Of a stretch of DNA of 64,000 nt, positions 25,270 through 33,456 are shown in pieces. Where the stretch lies: positions 4,588,001 to 4,652,000 of the forward strand of contig NZ_UGQM01000001.1 in assembly GCF_900454025.1 (NCBI RefSeq). The letters run 5' to 3'. How positions within the stretch are numbered: position 1 is the stretch's first letter; the number at the start of each line of letters is the position of its first letter. Source of the stretch: Mycolicibacterium gilvum (GTDB lineage Bacteria > Actinomycetota > Actinomycetes > Mycobacteriales > Mycobacteriaceae). The notes under the pieces were generated by a model. It was not told the origin of the DNA. It worked only from the letters and a program-made list of their open reading frames with translations, and did not search any database. The position numbers and the translations under genes are program-made.

Positions 25270-26130
25270 TCACTTCACATACGGCGCAAGCAGAGTCGCC
25301 CATCCGTAATCCATCTTGGAGTACTCGTCCTCGCACAGCTCGGCGCGCTCCGGCGGCAACTCGCCGTCACTGACGATGGCCGCATTGGCGTCGGGGTCCG
25401 CGCCGTAGGCCCAGCACAGCAGGTTGTACATGCGCGTCTGATTCAGCGAGTGCCCCCCGGCGAACTGCTCCTCCCCGACCTCGCCCTCCTCGTCGGCGAA
25501 AGCTCGGAACTCACCGGCGAAGTCGCGGACCACCTTCACCGACTCGGGATCGATCGTGCCGTCGTCGTCGGGCGCCAGCATGACGAAGGCGGCGAGCTGA
25601 TCGGCGACGTCCTCCTCCCGCCCGGTGATCGGAAGGTCGTAGATGTCGATGAGCATGTGGCCGAGTTCGTGATAGAAGCTGCCGATCTCGGCGTTGAGGG
25701 CCGAGTCCACCGGATCGGGATCCCCGTTCTTCGCAAAGACGGCCTCGGCAAAATCGGCGTCCTCGTAGCAGAGGACGATCGCCTGCTCGTTCGGGTCGTA
25801 GAAGGCGTTGGGCTGATCGCACTGCTGCCCGAGGAGCTGAAAATCACCCGGCAGGTTGAACGTGTCGTTGACCGATGCCGCCAGATTCTCCAGCAGCTCG
25901 GCGGACTCCATGAGGTGGCGGCCGTTCTGCGCCTCGGGGGTGGTCGCGTCTTCATAGACGGCGGTCATGTCGCCCTCGTCGGGCACGTCGTCGGCATCGG
26001 CTTCGGCTTTCGCCGCCGGCGCGGTGGTCCCGGACTGCGTCGACGAACCCGCGGTGTCCCCGGCCGATCCGCCGCATCCGGCGATCAGGAAGGCGGCCAT
26101 CACTATCGGAGCTGCGCGCCGAGCGGTCAC
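25270..26130 (-). CDS. DUF4344 putative metallopeptidase lipoprotein
   Basis: 286 residues. The GTG at 26130 has GGGAGGGGACCAC upstream. A signal peptide ends in the lipobox I-A-G-C19, followed by a 40-residue acidic, low-complexity linker. The core contains H154-E-L-G-H158, a zinc HExxH motif, with acidic third-ligand candidates E173 and D177 in EEDVADQ. DUF4344 proteins are predicted secreted zinc peptidases; none of the sequence shows the target. Three or more Cys in the mature part could pair outside the cell. It should be membrane-anchored on the outer face of the plasma membrane. Confidence 0.82.
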   Translation of the reverse strand: MTARRAAPIVMAAFLIAGCGGSAGDTAGSSTQSGTTAPAAKAEADADDVPDEGDMTAVYEDATTPEAQNGRHLMESAELLENLAASVNDTFNLPGDFQLLGQQCDQPNAFYDPNEQAIVLCYEDADFAEAVFAKNGDPDPVDSALNAEIGSFYHELGHMLIDIYDLPITGREEDVADQLAAFVMLAPDDDGTIDPESVKVVRDFAGEFRAFADEEGEVGEEQFAGGHSLNQTRMYNLLCWAYGADPDANAAIVSDGELPPERAELCEDEYSKMDYGWATLLAPYVK

Positions 26131-26257
26131 GTGGTCCCCTCCCAAATGTCTTGCCGCACAGGCTGGCAGCCTGCCGATCATGACACACAATTGACCGGCC
26201 TGTAGATATGACAGCCCGATCATTTCGTGTAACGGATAGGTTCGGCGCAGGACGCCC

Positions 26258-26965
26258 TCAGGCGCGCGCGATCCGCAGGGGCTGCAGCTGGCGCCCCTCG
26301 GAGTCGAAGTTCGCCGGGTCGAGCCAGGTTGCGAACGACGCCTGCGCCGACGGCCAGTCACCGTCGGTCATCGCGAACCACGCGGTGTCGCGGTTGCGGC
26401 CCTTGTACACGACGGCGTGACGGAACGTTCCCTCGTAGGTGAAGCCCAGGCGCTCAGCGGTTCTGCGTGAGGGTTCGTTGAGGCTGTCGCATTTCCACTC
26501 GTACCGCCGGTAGCCCAGGCCGAAGATGTAGCGCATCAACAGGAACTGGGCCTCCGTGGAGACCGGGGTGCGCTGCAGCGCGCGGGAGAACATCACGAAA
26601 CCGACCTCGATCACCCCGTTCGCGTAGTCGTGGCGCATCAACGCCAGCGTGCCGAGTGCGCGGCCCGTCGTGTTGTCGATGACGGCGTAGTGACGGGGGT
26701 CCCGACTCTCGGCGGCCGCGACGGCCCACTCCCGGTAGGACTGCGCGGTCGGGAACGGACCGACGGGGAGATAGGTCCAGTCGCGCGCGTCGGGGGCCGC
26801 GGAGTAGGCGTCGTACAGGTCGTCGTGATGCCGGTCGACGTCGAGATGTTCGAGCGTGCAGTAGGTTCCCGCGAGAGTGTCGACGTCTGGCGGCGGGACC
26901 GGCGCCCAGTCGGGCACCGCCACACCGACGGGCTGGCCGAACTCGTTCTCCGCGTGCCCCGCCAT
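26258..26965 (-). CDS. GNAT family N-acetyltransferase (RimJ/RimL type)
   Basis: 235 residues with the GNAT fold. Strand-loop patterns RALGTLALMRHD, GVIEVGFVMFS and the C-terminal RRTAERLGFTYEG fit the RimJ/RimL subgroup. The acetyl-CoA pyrophosphate loop is degenerate (SRALQRTPVSTEAQ), as often seen in this subgroup. The ATG at 26965 has GAGGGACGTCG before it. These proteins acetylate protein N-termini or small amines; the acceptor is not inferable. It is flanked by unrelated genes and appears monocistronic. Confidence 0.85.
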   Translation of the reverse strand: MAGHAENEFGQPVGVAVPDWAPVPPPDVDTLAGTYCTLEHLDVDRHHDDLYDAYSAAPDARDWTYLPVGPFPTAQSYREWAVAAAESRDPRHYAVIDNTTGRALGTLALMRHDYANGVIEVGFVMFSRALQRTPVSTEAQFLLMRYIFGLGYRRYEWKCDSLNEPSRRTAERLGFTYEGTFRHAVVYKGRNRDTAWFAMTDGDWPSAQASFATWLDPANFDSEGRQLQPLRIARA

Positions 26966-27056
26966 CGACGTCCCTCACTGTGTGCGACTGATTGCGGACC
27001 CATCCTCGCCGGTCACCGCCGCCGCGTGCCACCGGTTTTTCGGCGCACCGAACAAC

Positions 27057-27326
27057 CTAAGGTCGGCGGTACACGTCCCTGCGGTGACGAATCGAGATGA
27101 CCTCCACTCGAATCCGGTTGTCGTCGATGTCGTAGATGACCCGGAACTCACCGCGCCGCGCCGAATAGGTACCGGCCAGCTCGTTTCGCAGTTGCTTATC
27201 GACGCGGCGGGGATTTTCGGCCAGTGGTCCGTAGATGAACGCGAAACAGGCCGCAGCGACCGCCTCCGGAAGCTGTTCTGTTAAAGCTCTGCGTGCCCCA
27301 GGAGACAAGACCACTACACACGTCAC
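27057..27326 (-). CDS. RelE family toxin
   Basis: 89 residues of the RelE/ParE toxin superfamily: NPRRVDKQLRNELAGTYSARRGEFRVIYDI and the C-terminal VISIRHRRDVYRR. RelE toxins cleave mRNA in the ribosomal A site; the Arg/Lys-rich surface and terminal HRRDVY signature fit that subgroup. The GTG start at 27326 overlaps the antitoxin stop by 4 bp (GTGA), the usual antitoxin-first coupled arrangement. It closely resembles mycobacterial RelK-type toxins, but the exact orthologue is not assigned. Confidence 0.87.
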   Translation of the reverse strand: MTCVVVLSPGARRALTEQLPEAVAAACFAFIYGPLAENPRRVDKQLRNELAGTYSARRGEFRVIYDIDDNRIRVEVISIRHRRDVYRRP

Positions 27327-27607
27327 TGGGGCAGTCGGCCCGTGGCTCGCATCTCCTTCGCCACGTCGTCGAGCGTGTGAAAGTTCCCGCGAGCGACGTC
27401 GTCCTGCCCCTGGCGGAGTTCCTTCATCAGTTCCGGATCGCTCAAGATATCGAGCGTCTCCATGATCGAGTCGTAGTCCTCGGCGCTCAAGATCACTGCG
27501 GCACGACGTCCTTGCCGAGTCACCTCGATCCGTTGGTGTGTTCGCACCGCTTCATCGACGAGCTTCGACAGATTCGCGCGGACCTCAGCCAACGGCAGCG
27601 TCGTCAT
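27323..27607 (-). CDS. Phd/YefM family antitoxin
   Basis: 94 residues. The N-terminal half is the Phd/YefM DNA-binding and dimer domain (PLAEVRANLSKLVDEAV...RIEVTRQGRRAAVILS). The C-terminal half is the flexible acidic segment that neutralises the toxin. The first gene of the pair, it normally autoregulates with the toxin as co-repressor. The start codon is placed by a TAGAAT hexamer seven bases upstream, so the message is probably leaderless. The promoter also contains the palindrome AGAATTCT as a possible operator core. Confidence 0.87.
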   Translation of the reverse strand: MTTLPLAEVRANLSKLVDEAVRTHQRIEVTRQGRRAAVILSAEDYDSIMETLDILSDPELMKELRQGQDDVARGNFHTLDDVAKEMRATGRLPQ

Positions 27608-27611
27608 GTAC

Positions 27612-27620
27612 AGAATTCTA
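27612..27620 (-). promoter_or_regulatory. -10 box and operator core of toxin-antitoxin operon
   Basis: Minus-strand TAGAAT (27615-27620), seven bases and ATG. The overlapping palindrome AGAATTCT (27612-27619) would allow the antitoxin complex to occlude RNA polymerase. Confidence 0.5.
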
Positions 27621-27643
27621 GCGTTACCCTGCGACGGCCGCAG

Positions 27644-27664
27644 ACGTCGAAGCGGATCTCCGCC
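27644..27664 (-). repeat. Degenerate third copy of ychF 3' end
   Basis: Eighteen of 21 bases match the start of the ychF-tail repeat located four bases away. Read on the minus strand it would encode AEIRFDV, comparable with the YchF terminus VEFRFNV. It may be the remnant of an older resident 3' end. Confidence 0.55.
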
Positions 27665-28287
27665 TAAACGTTGAAGCGGAACTCCACCACGTCGCCGTCG
27701 GCTTCAAGCGCCGTCTTGGTGGCGGTAAGCCATTTTCGGATGTAGCCACTGTGGGCCTCAGGTGCCCTCGCCAACACGGTCGGGTCCGCGAGATAGTCGA
27801 CCAGCCACCGCGACAACCCATCCCACTCCGTGACAGCGCCAGGCCGATGCAGCTCCCAACCGAGTTCTTCCAATGTCCATTGGGCCTTGGCCTGATTGCT
27901 CAGCATCGACGCTGTGACCCAGTTCGACTCGTCGTCGGGCCCGCTTCGACTGACGGGCACGCGATGATCGACCGTCGGAAACAACTCCCAGAAAGCGATG
28001 TGCGTCTCTGAGAGCTTCCCGTTCGGGTGTGCCGGGAAGTCGTCCCCGAGCACAACATGGAGGAGGCGGAGAACGCCGGGGTTAACGAGTCGGTTACCCG
28101 TGTAGCGGTCGATGAAGCCGTCACGCATGAACAGGTTCATCTGCTGACCTACCGAGTACCGGCGGACGATCTTCTCTACCGGCACGAAGGGATACCGGTC
28201 CCTGAGAATCTCCCTAGCAGCAGAAAGCGAGTCGCCGCCAGCAAGAGCAGTGCATACATCGGACAGCACCCCAGCCTTTGAGTCCAC
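27664..28287 (-). CDS. HNH endonuclease-like protein inserted at ychF 3' end
   Basis: 207 residues. Centre: ETHIAFWELFPTVDHRVPVS with D107-H108, then GPDDESNWV (N122) and SNQAKAQWTLEELGWELH (N131, K134), the DH...N...N/K layout of an HNH/beta-beta-alpha-metal nuclease. The N-terminal 95 residues (QQMNLFMRDGFIDRYTGNRL) look like a recognition domain. GTG at 28287 follows GGGAGGTGTAGGG. The frame runs upstream into ychF but only out of frame. The last 13 codons derive from the 35-bp ychF-tail duplication, so the gene is fused in frame to a borrowed terminus. Its codons look less GC-rich than the neighbours'. It may be a homing-type or restriction-type nuclease. Confidence 0.78.
   Translation of the reverse strand: MDSKAGVLSDVCTALAGGDSLSAAREILRDRYPFVPVEKIVRRYSVGQQMNLFMRDGFIDRYTGNRLVNPGVLRLLHVVLGDDFPAHPNGKLSETHIAFWELFPTVDHRVPVSRSGPDDESNWVTASMLSNQAKAQWTLEELGWELHRPGAVTEWDGLSRWLVDYLADPTVLARAPEAHSGYIRKWLTATKTALEADGDVVEFRFNV
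27668..27702 (-). repeat. 35-bp direct repeat, distal copy (att-like)
   Basis: Identical over 35 bp to 28330-28364 inside ychF, 662 bp away. On the minus strand it supplies the final residues ADGDVVEFRFNV of the HNH-endonuclease gene. Duplication of a host-gene end around a cassette is typical of site-specific integration. Confidence 0.9.
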
Positions 28288-28325
28288 CCCTACACCTCCC
28301 TGGTTACTTCGCCGCAGCCTTGCCG

Positions 28326-29417
28326 TCACACGTTGAAGCGGAACTCCACCACGTCGCCGTCGGCCATCACGTAGTCCTTGCCCTCCATACGGACCTTGCC
28401 GGCCGCCTTGGCCGCGGCCATCGAACCGGCCTCCATGAGATCGTCGAACGACACGACCTCGGCCTTGATGAAGCCCTTCTCGAAGTCGGTGTGGATGACC
28501 CCTGCGGCCTTCGGCGCGGTATCGCCTTGGTGAATCGTCCACGCGCGCGCCTCTTTCGGGCCCGCCGTCAGGTAGGTCTGCAACTTCAGCGTGTGAAAAC
28601 CCGCCCGCGCCAACGCATCCAGGCCCCGCTCGGTCTGTCCGATCGACTCCAGCAGTTCGGCCGCGGACTCCTCGTCGAGTTCCTGCAGTTCGGCTTCGAT
28701 CTTCGCGTCGAGGAACACCGCGTCCGCCGGGGCGACGAGTTCGCGCAACTCCGCCACCCGCTCCTCGTCGGTCAGCACCGACTCGTCGGCGTTGAACACG
28801 TACAGGAACGGCTTGGACGTCATCAGGTTCAGCTCGCGCAGCAGCGACACGTCCGTATCCCGCGGAGGACATGAAAACAATGTCTTGCCGGTATTGAGCA
28901 CCTCGTTGGCGGCGACGGCCGCGTCGTGGACCGGACGCCGGTCTTTGTTGGTCCGCGCTTCCTTCTCCAGCCGCGGCAGCGCCCGCTCGAGGGTCTGCAT
29001 GTCGGCGAGGATCAGCTCGGTCTCGATCACCTCGATGTCGGACTTGGGGTCGACGCGGCCGTCGACGTGGACGACGTCGTCGTCGGCGAAGACGCGGACC
29101 ACCTGACAGATCGCGTCGCTCTCGCGGATATTGGCGAGGAACTTGTTTCCCAGCCCGGCACCCTCGGATGCGCCCTTGACGATGCCCGCGATGTCGACGA
29201 ACGTCACCGGCGCCGGGACGATCTTCTCCGAGCCGAACATCTTGGCCAGCTCGGTCAGCCGCGGATCGGGGAGCGCAACCACACCTTCATTCGGCTCGAT
29301 CGTCGCGAACGGATAGTTGGCCGCCAGCACGTCATTGCGTGTCAGCGCGTTGAACAAGGTCGACTTACCCACGTTCGGCAGTCCGACGATTCCGAGATTC
29401 AGGCCCACGGGGTCCAC
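28326..29417 (-). CDS. ychF: Redox-regulated ATPase YchF (Obg family)
   Basis: 363 residues. G1/P-loop GLPNVGKST, G2-region and G3 FVDIAGIVKGASEGAGLGN match the Obg/YchF family. The C-terminal TGS domain ends in GDVVEFRFNV. YchF binds ATP rather than GTP and associates with ribosomes; in other bacteria it modulates oxidative-stress responses. Orthologue of Rv1112. The frame opens at a GTG at 29417; a second GTG at 29408 gives an N-terminus (GLNLGIVGLPNVG) closer to the family's and is equally possible. The gene is complete despite the adjoining cassette, because the insertion restored its 3' end. Confidence 0.95.
   Translation of the reverse strand: MDPVGLNLGIVGLPNVGKSTLFNALTRNDVLAANYPFATIEPNEGVVALPDPRLTELAKMFGSEKIVPAPVTFVDIAGIVKGASEGAGLGNKFLANIRESDAICQVVRVFADDDVVHVDGRVDPKSDIEVIETELILADMQTLERALPRLEKEARTNKDRRPVHDAAVAANEVLNTGKTLFSCPPRDTDVSLLRELNLMTSKPFLYVFNADESVLTDEERVAELRELVAPADAVFLDAKIEAELQELDEESAAELLESIGQTERGLDALARAGFHTLKLQTYLTAGPKEARAWTIHQGDTAPKAAGVIHTDFEKGFIKAEVVSFDDLMEAGSMAAAKAAGKVRMEGKDYVMADGDVVEFRFNV
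28330..28364 (-). repeat. 35-bp direct repeat, proximal copy in ychF
   Basis: The proximal copy forms the natural 3' end of ychF (residues GDVVEFRFNV, the conserved family terminus). It matches 27668-27702 perfectly. Confidence 0.9.
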
Positions 29418-29478
29418 AGTGTAGGCAATGTGATCGGCACGCAGGAGTTCGCTTGCAACGTCACACAGCCGCAGCCGG

Positions 29479-29484
29479 TACGGT
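29479..29484 (+). promoter_or_regulatory. -10 element of DUF6542 gene
   Basis: TACGGT with six bases to the GTG at 29491; leaderless arrangement. Confidence 0.45.
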
Positions 29485-29490
29485 CTACCT

Positions 29491-30630
29491 GTGTCAGGAC
29501 AGCGCGCACGGCCGGCAGTCGCGGCCGATCACCGCTCCGCGCATCCCAATGTCGCCGGAATTCCGTGGTGGGGTGCGATCCTGAGCGCGGTCGTCGCCGC
29601 GCTGATCGGGTTCGCTTTCGACGCGGGAAGCGGTGGTGGACGGCTCACCGCAGCGTTCTCCACGCTCTATGTGATCGGCTGCCTGATCGGTGTTCTCGCC
29701 GTCCAGCAGCGTGCTCTGTTCACGGCCGTCATCCAGCCCCCGCTGGTGTTGTTCGTCACAGTCCCGACCGCCTATTTCCTGATGCACAGCAGCGAGATCC
29801 AGGGCGTCAAGGACGTCCTGATCAACTGCGGCTACCCGTTGATCGAGCGGTTCCCGCTGATGTTCTTCACCTCGGCCGCGGTACTGCTGATCGGTCTGGC
29901 GCGATGGTATTTCGCGAAGTCGCACCCTGCGGAGGCATCCGAGGCGGCCGCTCTTCCGGGCCTGGGGGCGAAGCTCGCCGCCCTCGTCGGCGGTCTGCGC
30001 AGACCCGCCCGAGCCGACGGCGCTGAGTCCAGACCGCGCCGCACCGCGGATCGCCGCCGCCCTCGCGACGCGAAGCCCGCTGCCCGCCGGACCGCACGCA
30101 GCGGCGACCCGGCCAAGCGAGGCGCACCCCGCTCGCGGCACTCCCGCGCTCCGGAGACCGAGATCATCGAGCCCGTCGTCGACGAGCAGCCGCGCCGCCG
30201 CAGGCCGCGTCCCGACAGGGAGTCGGCACCGGAGCCGCGGCGCCGCCCGCGCCCGTCATCGCGGGAGCCGCGGCGCGCACGCGAGTCGCGTGAGGACCGC
30301 GAGTTGCGTCAGGCCAGGGAGCCCCGGGAACGGCGGACACGCACCGACCGCTATGACCCGTACGACCGCGACGACTCCTATGACCGTGGCGAACGGTACG
30401 AGCGGCCCAGACCTCAGCGCGAACGGACTCAGCGGGAACGGACTCAGCGCGAGCGCCCGCAGCGTCCCAGCCGGTACGACGACTACGACTCCTACGGCTC
30501 CGACGGATCCAGCTCGCACCATCCGGTCTCCCGGGTTCGTTACCGCGGTGAGGACTCCGGCGAGCGCGCCGAGTACCGCAGCCGCCGGCGCGAGCCCCGC
30601 GAAGCCGACCGGTGGGAGTACGACATCTAG
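29491..30630 (+). CDS. DUF6542 membrane protein with long basic tail
   Basis: 379 residues, orthologue of Rv1111c by position. Residues about 25-150 form four membrane helices (WWGAILSAVVAALIGFAFDA, LYVIGCLIGVLAVQ and two more). From about 170 the protein is a cytoplasmic, disordered tail extremely rich in Arg, Pro, Asp and Tyr, with a pentapeptide repeat QRERT/QRERP and clusters such as YDPYDRDDSYDRGERYERP. Such tails often bind nucleic acid or ribosomes, or drive condensate formation, but no function is known. It diverges from ychF. Confidence 0.82.
   Translation: MSGQRARPAVAADHRSAHPNVAGIPWWGAILSAVVAALIGFAFDAGSGGGRLTAAFSTLYVIGCLIGVLAVQQRALFTAVIQPPLVLFVTVPTAYFLMHSSEIQGVKDVLINCGYPLIERFPLMFFTSAAVLLIGLARWYFAKSHPAEASEAAALPGLGAKLAALVGGLRRPARADGAESRPRRTADRRRPRDAKPAARRTARSGDPAKRGAPRSRHSRAPETEIIEPVVDEQPRRRRPRPDRESAPEPRRRPRPSSREPRRARESREDRELRQAREPRERRTRTDRYDPYDRDDSYDRGERYERPRPQRERTQRERTQRERPQRPSRYDDYDSYGSDGSSSHHPVSRVRYRGEDSGERAEYRSRRREPREADRWEYDI
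30415..30459 (+). repeat. 15-bp coding tandem repeat
   Basis: Three consecutive 15-bp units (30415, 30430, 30445), the first two nearly identical (CAGCGCGAACGGACT), encoding QRERT, QRERT and QRERP in the basic tail. Confidence 0.8.
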
Positions 30631-32405
30631 GGCACTGCGCGCAGGAAGCTTCCCGCCGCGTCGACCGCGGGTGCCGAGCTGCCGGCGTCGCTGATGAACA
30701 CGGCGACCGCGAGATCGCCGCGGATGCCGACGAACCAGCCGTGCGCACGTACCTCTCCGCCCTGACCGTGGACGTACTCGGCGGTGCCGGTCTTGCCGAG
30801 CATGCCGGGGATGTCCTGAAGTTGTGTCGCCGTGCCGCCGGTGACGGTCTCGCGCATCATCGCCTGCACCTGGGCGTCGACCCCGGACGGCAGCGGATCC
30901 GGTGTGCGGTCGGGGATGCCGGGCTCGCCCTCGACGAGGGACGGCGCGGGAACCGAACCGCGCGCCAGCGTCGCGGCGACCAGTGCCATCCCGAACGGTG
31001 ACGCGGTGACCTTGCCCTGACCGATGCCTTCCTCGACGCGCAGTGCCGGCGTGTCGGCAGCGGGCACCGAACCGGTGACCGTGGTCATGCCCGGTGCGAC
31101 GTAGTCGATTCCGAGCCCGAGCTGGGCGGCGGCCTCGGTCAGGCCGTCCGGCGGCAGGCCGACCGCGAGCCGGCCCATCGTGGTGTTGCAGGACCGGGCG
31201 AACGCCGTGTGCAGCGGCACGTCGCCGAGTTCGAAGTTGTCGTCGTTCGGGATCTGCCTGCCCTCGATGTTCTCGGTGCCGGGGCATCCGACGATGGTGT
31301 CCGGTGTGACCTGTCCGGCCTGCAGCGCGGCGGACACCGTCACCGTCTTGAACGTGGATCCCGGCGGATACAGACCGGTGAGCGCGATCGGGCCCTGGGC
31401 ATCGGCGGGTGAGTTCTGCGCGACGGTGAGCAGCGCCCCCGTCGACGGCTGGATGGCCACGATCGCGGCGGGGGTGGCCAGCGGCGCCAGCGCCGCTTCG
31501 GCGGCGCGCTGCATCCCGATGTCCAGGGTGCTCGCGATGTCACCGACAGGCCCGGCATCCTCACCGCCGACACGTTCGGGCCCCGACGGGGTCTCGGCGA
31601 GCACCGCCCAGCCGGCCGCGGCGTCGGTGCGCTGTTGCCACAGTTCCGAGAGTCCCGACAGGGTCGGCGAGGTCAGCGCGCGGTCGGTGGCCAGCAGCCG
31701 GGTCTGCGGGCGCAGCTGCACCCCGGCAAGCACGGCGAGTTGTTCCCGGATGGGTGCGATGTCCTCCTCGCGCAGCGTGACCGCGGTGACGGGCTTGCCG
31801 TCCGCGGCGGCGAGATCGGCTGCCAGCGACTGTGGCGTGATCGTCGGCGCAGCCGGGTTGAGCAGGGCCGCAACGGTGTTCACGTCGACTTCGGGTGACA
31901 GCTCGACGAGGGTGACGATGTGCTGGGTGAGCAGGTCGGCACCCGTGCGGTCGACGACGCGGGCGGCCGGCGTCGCAGCGAGTGTGGTGTAGGACAGTGG
32001 ACCCGCATCGAGGCCCGGGGCGACCGTCGCGGGATTCCAGTCGACGGTCCAGTCGTCGCCGTCGGCGCGCGCACGACCCTCGGCGGTGTAGGTCCATTCG
32101 GTCGTCTTCCCGGGCCCGAACTTCCAGGTCGCCGACAGCGTGAACGCCGCCGCATCCTCCTCGCGGCGACGGTCGGCGACGTCGAAGCGGACGTCGGTGC
32201 CGAGGCTCGCGAAAAGCGTGCCGAGGGTGTCCGAGGCGGCGGCCGAGTCAGTGGTCAGCGCAGCGGCAGCGGGGGCATCGCCGCGGCTCAACGCGTCGGC
32301 GAAGCCGCGGACGGTGGCGTCCAGACGGTCCTCGGCGTCACTGCAGCCGGCGAGCACGAGCACGGCGGCGAGCAGCGCACCGAGGGCATGGCGCGCGGGG
32401 GTCAC
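30627..32405 (-). CDS. Penicillin-binding lipoprotein (class B transpeptidase-like)
   Basis: 592 residues, same layout as Mtb PBP-lipo (Rv2864c). Lipobox L-A-G-C21; an MecA_N-type NTF2-like domain at about 25-140; a PBP dimer-type linker; and a transpeptidase domain with all three catalytic motifs: S350-T-F-K353, S405-C-N407 and K538-T-G540. It should be a lipid-anchored, periplasmic enzyme that cross-links peptidoglycan. The GTG at 32405 overlaps the ispH stop (GTGA); the open frame continues upstream but only antisense-like. It converges on the DUF6542 gene with 4-bp overlap. Whether it is the orthologue or a paralogue of Rv2864c cannot be decided here. Confidence 0.88.
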   Translation of the reverse strand: MTPARHALGALLAAVLVLAGCSDAEDRLDATVRGFADALSRGDAPAAAALTTDSAAASDTLGTLFASLGTDVRFDVADRRREEDAAAFTLSATWKFGPGKTTEWTYTAEGRARADGDDWTVDWNPATVAPGLDAGPLSYTTLAATPAARVVDRTGADLLTQHIVTLVELSPEVDVNTVAALLNPAAPTITPQSLAADLAAADGKPVTAVTLREEDIAPIREQLAVLAGVQLRPQTRLLATDRALTSPTLSGLSELWQQRTDAAAGWAVLAETPSGPERVGGEDAGPVGDIASTLDIGMQRAAEAALAPLATPAAIVAIQPSTGALLTVAQNSPADAQGPIALTGLYPPGSTFKTVTVSAALQAGQVTPDTIVGCPGTENIEGRQIPNDDNFELGDVPLHTAFARSCNTTMGRLAVGLPPDGLTEAAAQLGLGIDYVAPGMTTVTGSVPAADTPALRVEEGIGQGKVTASPFGMALVAATLARGSVPAPSLVEGEPGIPDRTPDPLPSGVDAQVQAMMRETVTGGTATQLQDIPGMLGKTGTAEYVHGQGGEVRAHGWFVGIRGDLAVAVFISDAGSSAPAVDAAGSFLRAVP

Positions 32406-33403
32406 GCGCGCGCCGGACGAATCTCCCGCGGCAGGGCGAAGACCAGCGTCTCGTTGGCCGTGGTCACCGGCTGCACCGTGTCGAAACCGTGCTCGGCGAG
32501 GCGGTCGAGCACGCCTCGCACCAGGATCTCGGGCACCGAGGCGCCGGAGGTGACCCCGACGGTCGTGACGCCGTCGAGCCAGGCCGGATCGATGTCCTCG
32601 GCGTAGTCGACCAGATGAGCCGCGTGCGAACCGGCGCCCAACGCCACCTCGACCAGCCGCACCGAGTTCGACGAGTTCTTGGAGCCGACGACGATCACCA
32701 GTTCGCACTCGGGCGCCATCGCCTTGACCGCGACCTGACGGTTCTGGGTGGCGTAGCAGATGTCGTCGCTCGGCGGATCCTGCAGCGTCGGGAACTTCTC
32801 CCGGAGCCTGCGGACCGTCTCCATCGTCTCGTCGACGCTGAGGGTGGTCTGGGACAGCCAGATGACCTTGTTCGGGTCCCGCACGACGACGTCGTCGACG
32901 GCGTCCGGGTTGTCGACGACCTGCACGTGGTCGGGCGCCTCACCCGCGGTGCCGACGACCTCCTCGTGGCCTTCGTGACCGACCAGGAGGATGTCGTAGT
33001 CGTCGCGGGCGAACCGCTTGGCCTCGTTGTGCACCTTGGTGACCAGCGGGCAGGTGGCGTCGATCGTCTGCAGGTTCCGGGCTGCGGCCTCGACGTGCAC
33101 CGTCGGCGCGACGCCGTGCGCGGAGAACACGACGATGGCGCCCTCGGGCACCTCGTCGGTCTGCTCGACGAAGATCGCACCCGCTTTGGCCAGGGTGTCG
33201 ACGACATAGCGGTTGTGCACGATCTCGTGGCGGACGTAGATCGGGGCACCGTGTTTCTCGAGGGCCCGTTCGACAGTCTCGACGGCGCGGTCGACGCCCG
33301 CGCAGTACCCGCGCGGTTCGGCCAGCAGGACACGTTTGCCCGCCGTCCGTTCGACGACCGAGCTGGCGGCACCCGGGATGCCCATGTTCACAGTCGGCGG
33401 CAT
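32402..33403 (-). CDS. ispH: 4-hydroxy-3-methylbut-2-enyl diphosphate reductase
   Basis: 333 residues; last step of the MEP pathway, reducing HMBPP to IPP and DMAPP. The three [4Fe-4S] cysteines are visible in [19 protein letters not shown] and [11 protein letters not shown]. The active-site segment HGVAPTVH and the terminal [12 protein letters not shown] match mycobacterial LytB2 (Rv1110). An in-frame start 22 codons earlier exists; the ATG at 33403 with TACCCT seven bases before it fits a leaderless mRNA and the Rv1110 N-terminus. The stop overlaps the PBP-lipoprotein start. Confidence 0.96.
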   Translation of the reverse strand: MPPTVNMGIPGAASSVVERTAGKRVLLAEPRGYCAGVDRAVETVERALEKHGAPIYVRHEIVHNRYVVDTLAKAGAIFVEQTDEVPEGAIVVFSAHGVAPTVHVEAAARNLQTIDATCPLVTKVHNEAKRFARDDYDILLVGHEGHEEVVGTAGEAPDHVQVVDNPDAVDDVVVRDPNKVIWLSQTTLSVDETMETVRRLREKFPTLQDPPSDDICYATQNRQVAVKAMAPECELVIVVGSKNSSNSVRLVEVALGAGSHAAHLVDYAEDIDPAWLDGVTTVGVTSGASVPEILVRGVLDRLAEHGFDTVQPVTTANETLVFALPREIRPARA

Positions 33404-33410
33404 GCACACC

Positions 33411-33416
33411 AGGGTA
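33411..33416 (-). promoter_or_regulatory. -10 element of ispH
   Basis: Minus-strand TACCCT, seven bases, then the ATG at 33403. Leaderless, and decides the ispH start. Confidence 0.5.
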
Positions 33417-33444
33417 CTGACCCGCCACCCGTGCCGCCCAGCCG

Positions 33445-33450
33445 TAGGCT
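33445..33450 (+). promoter_or_regulatory. -10 element of lipid-droplet protein gene
   Basis: TAGGCT with six bases to the ATG at 33457; back-to-back with the ispH promoter in a 53-bp gap. Confidence 0.5.
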
Positions 33451-33456
33451 GTGCGC

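Noticed and set aside
27664..28872. Apparent 402-codon HNH gene extending into ychF
   Set aside because: The upstream part is an out-of-frame reading of ychF; a strong ribosome-binding site marks the GTG at 28287.
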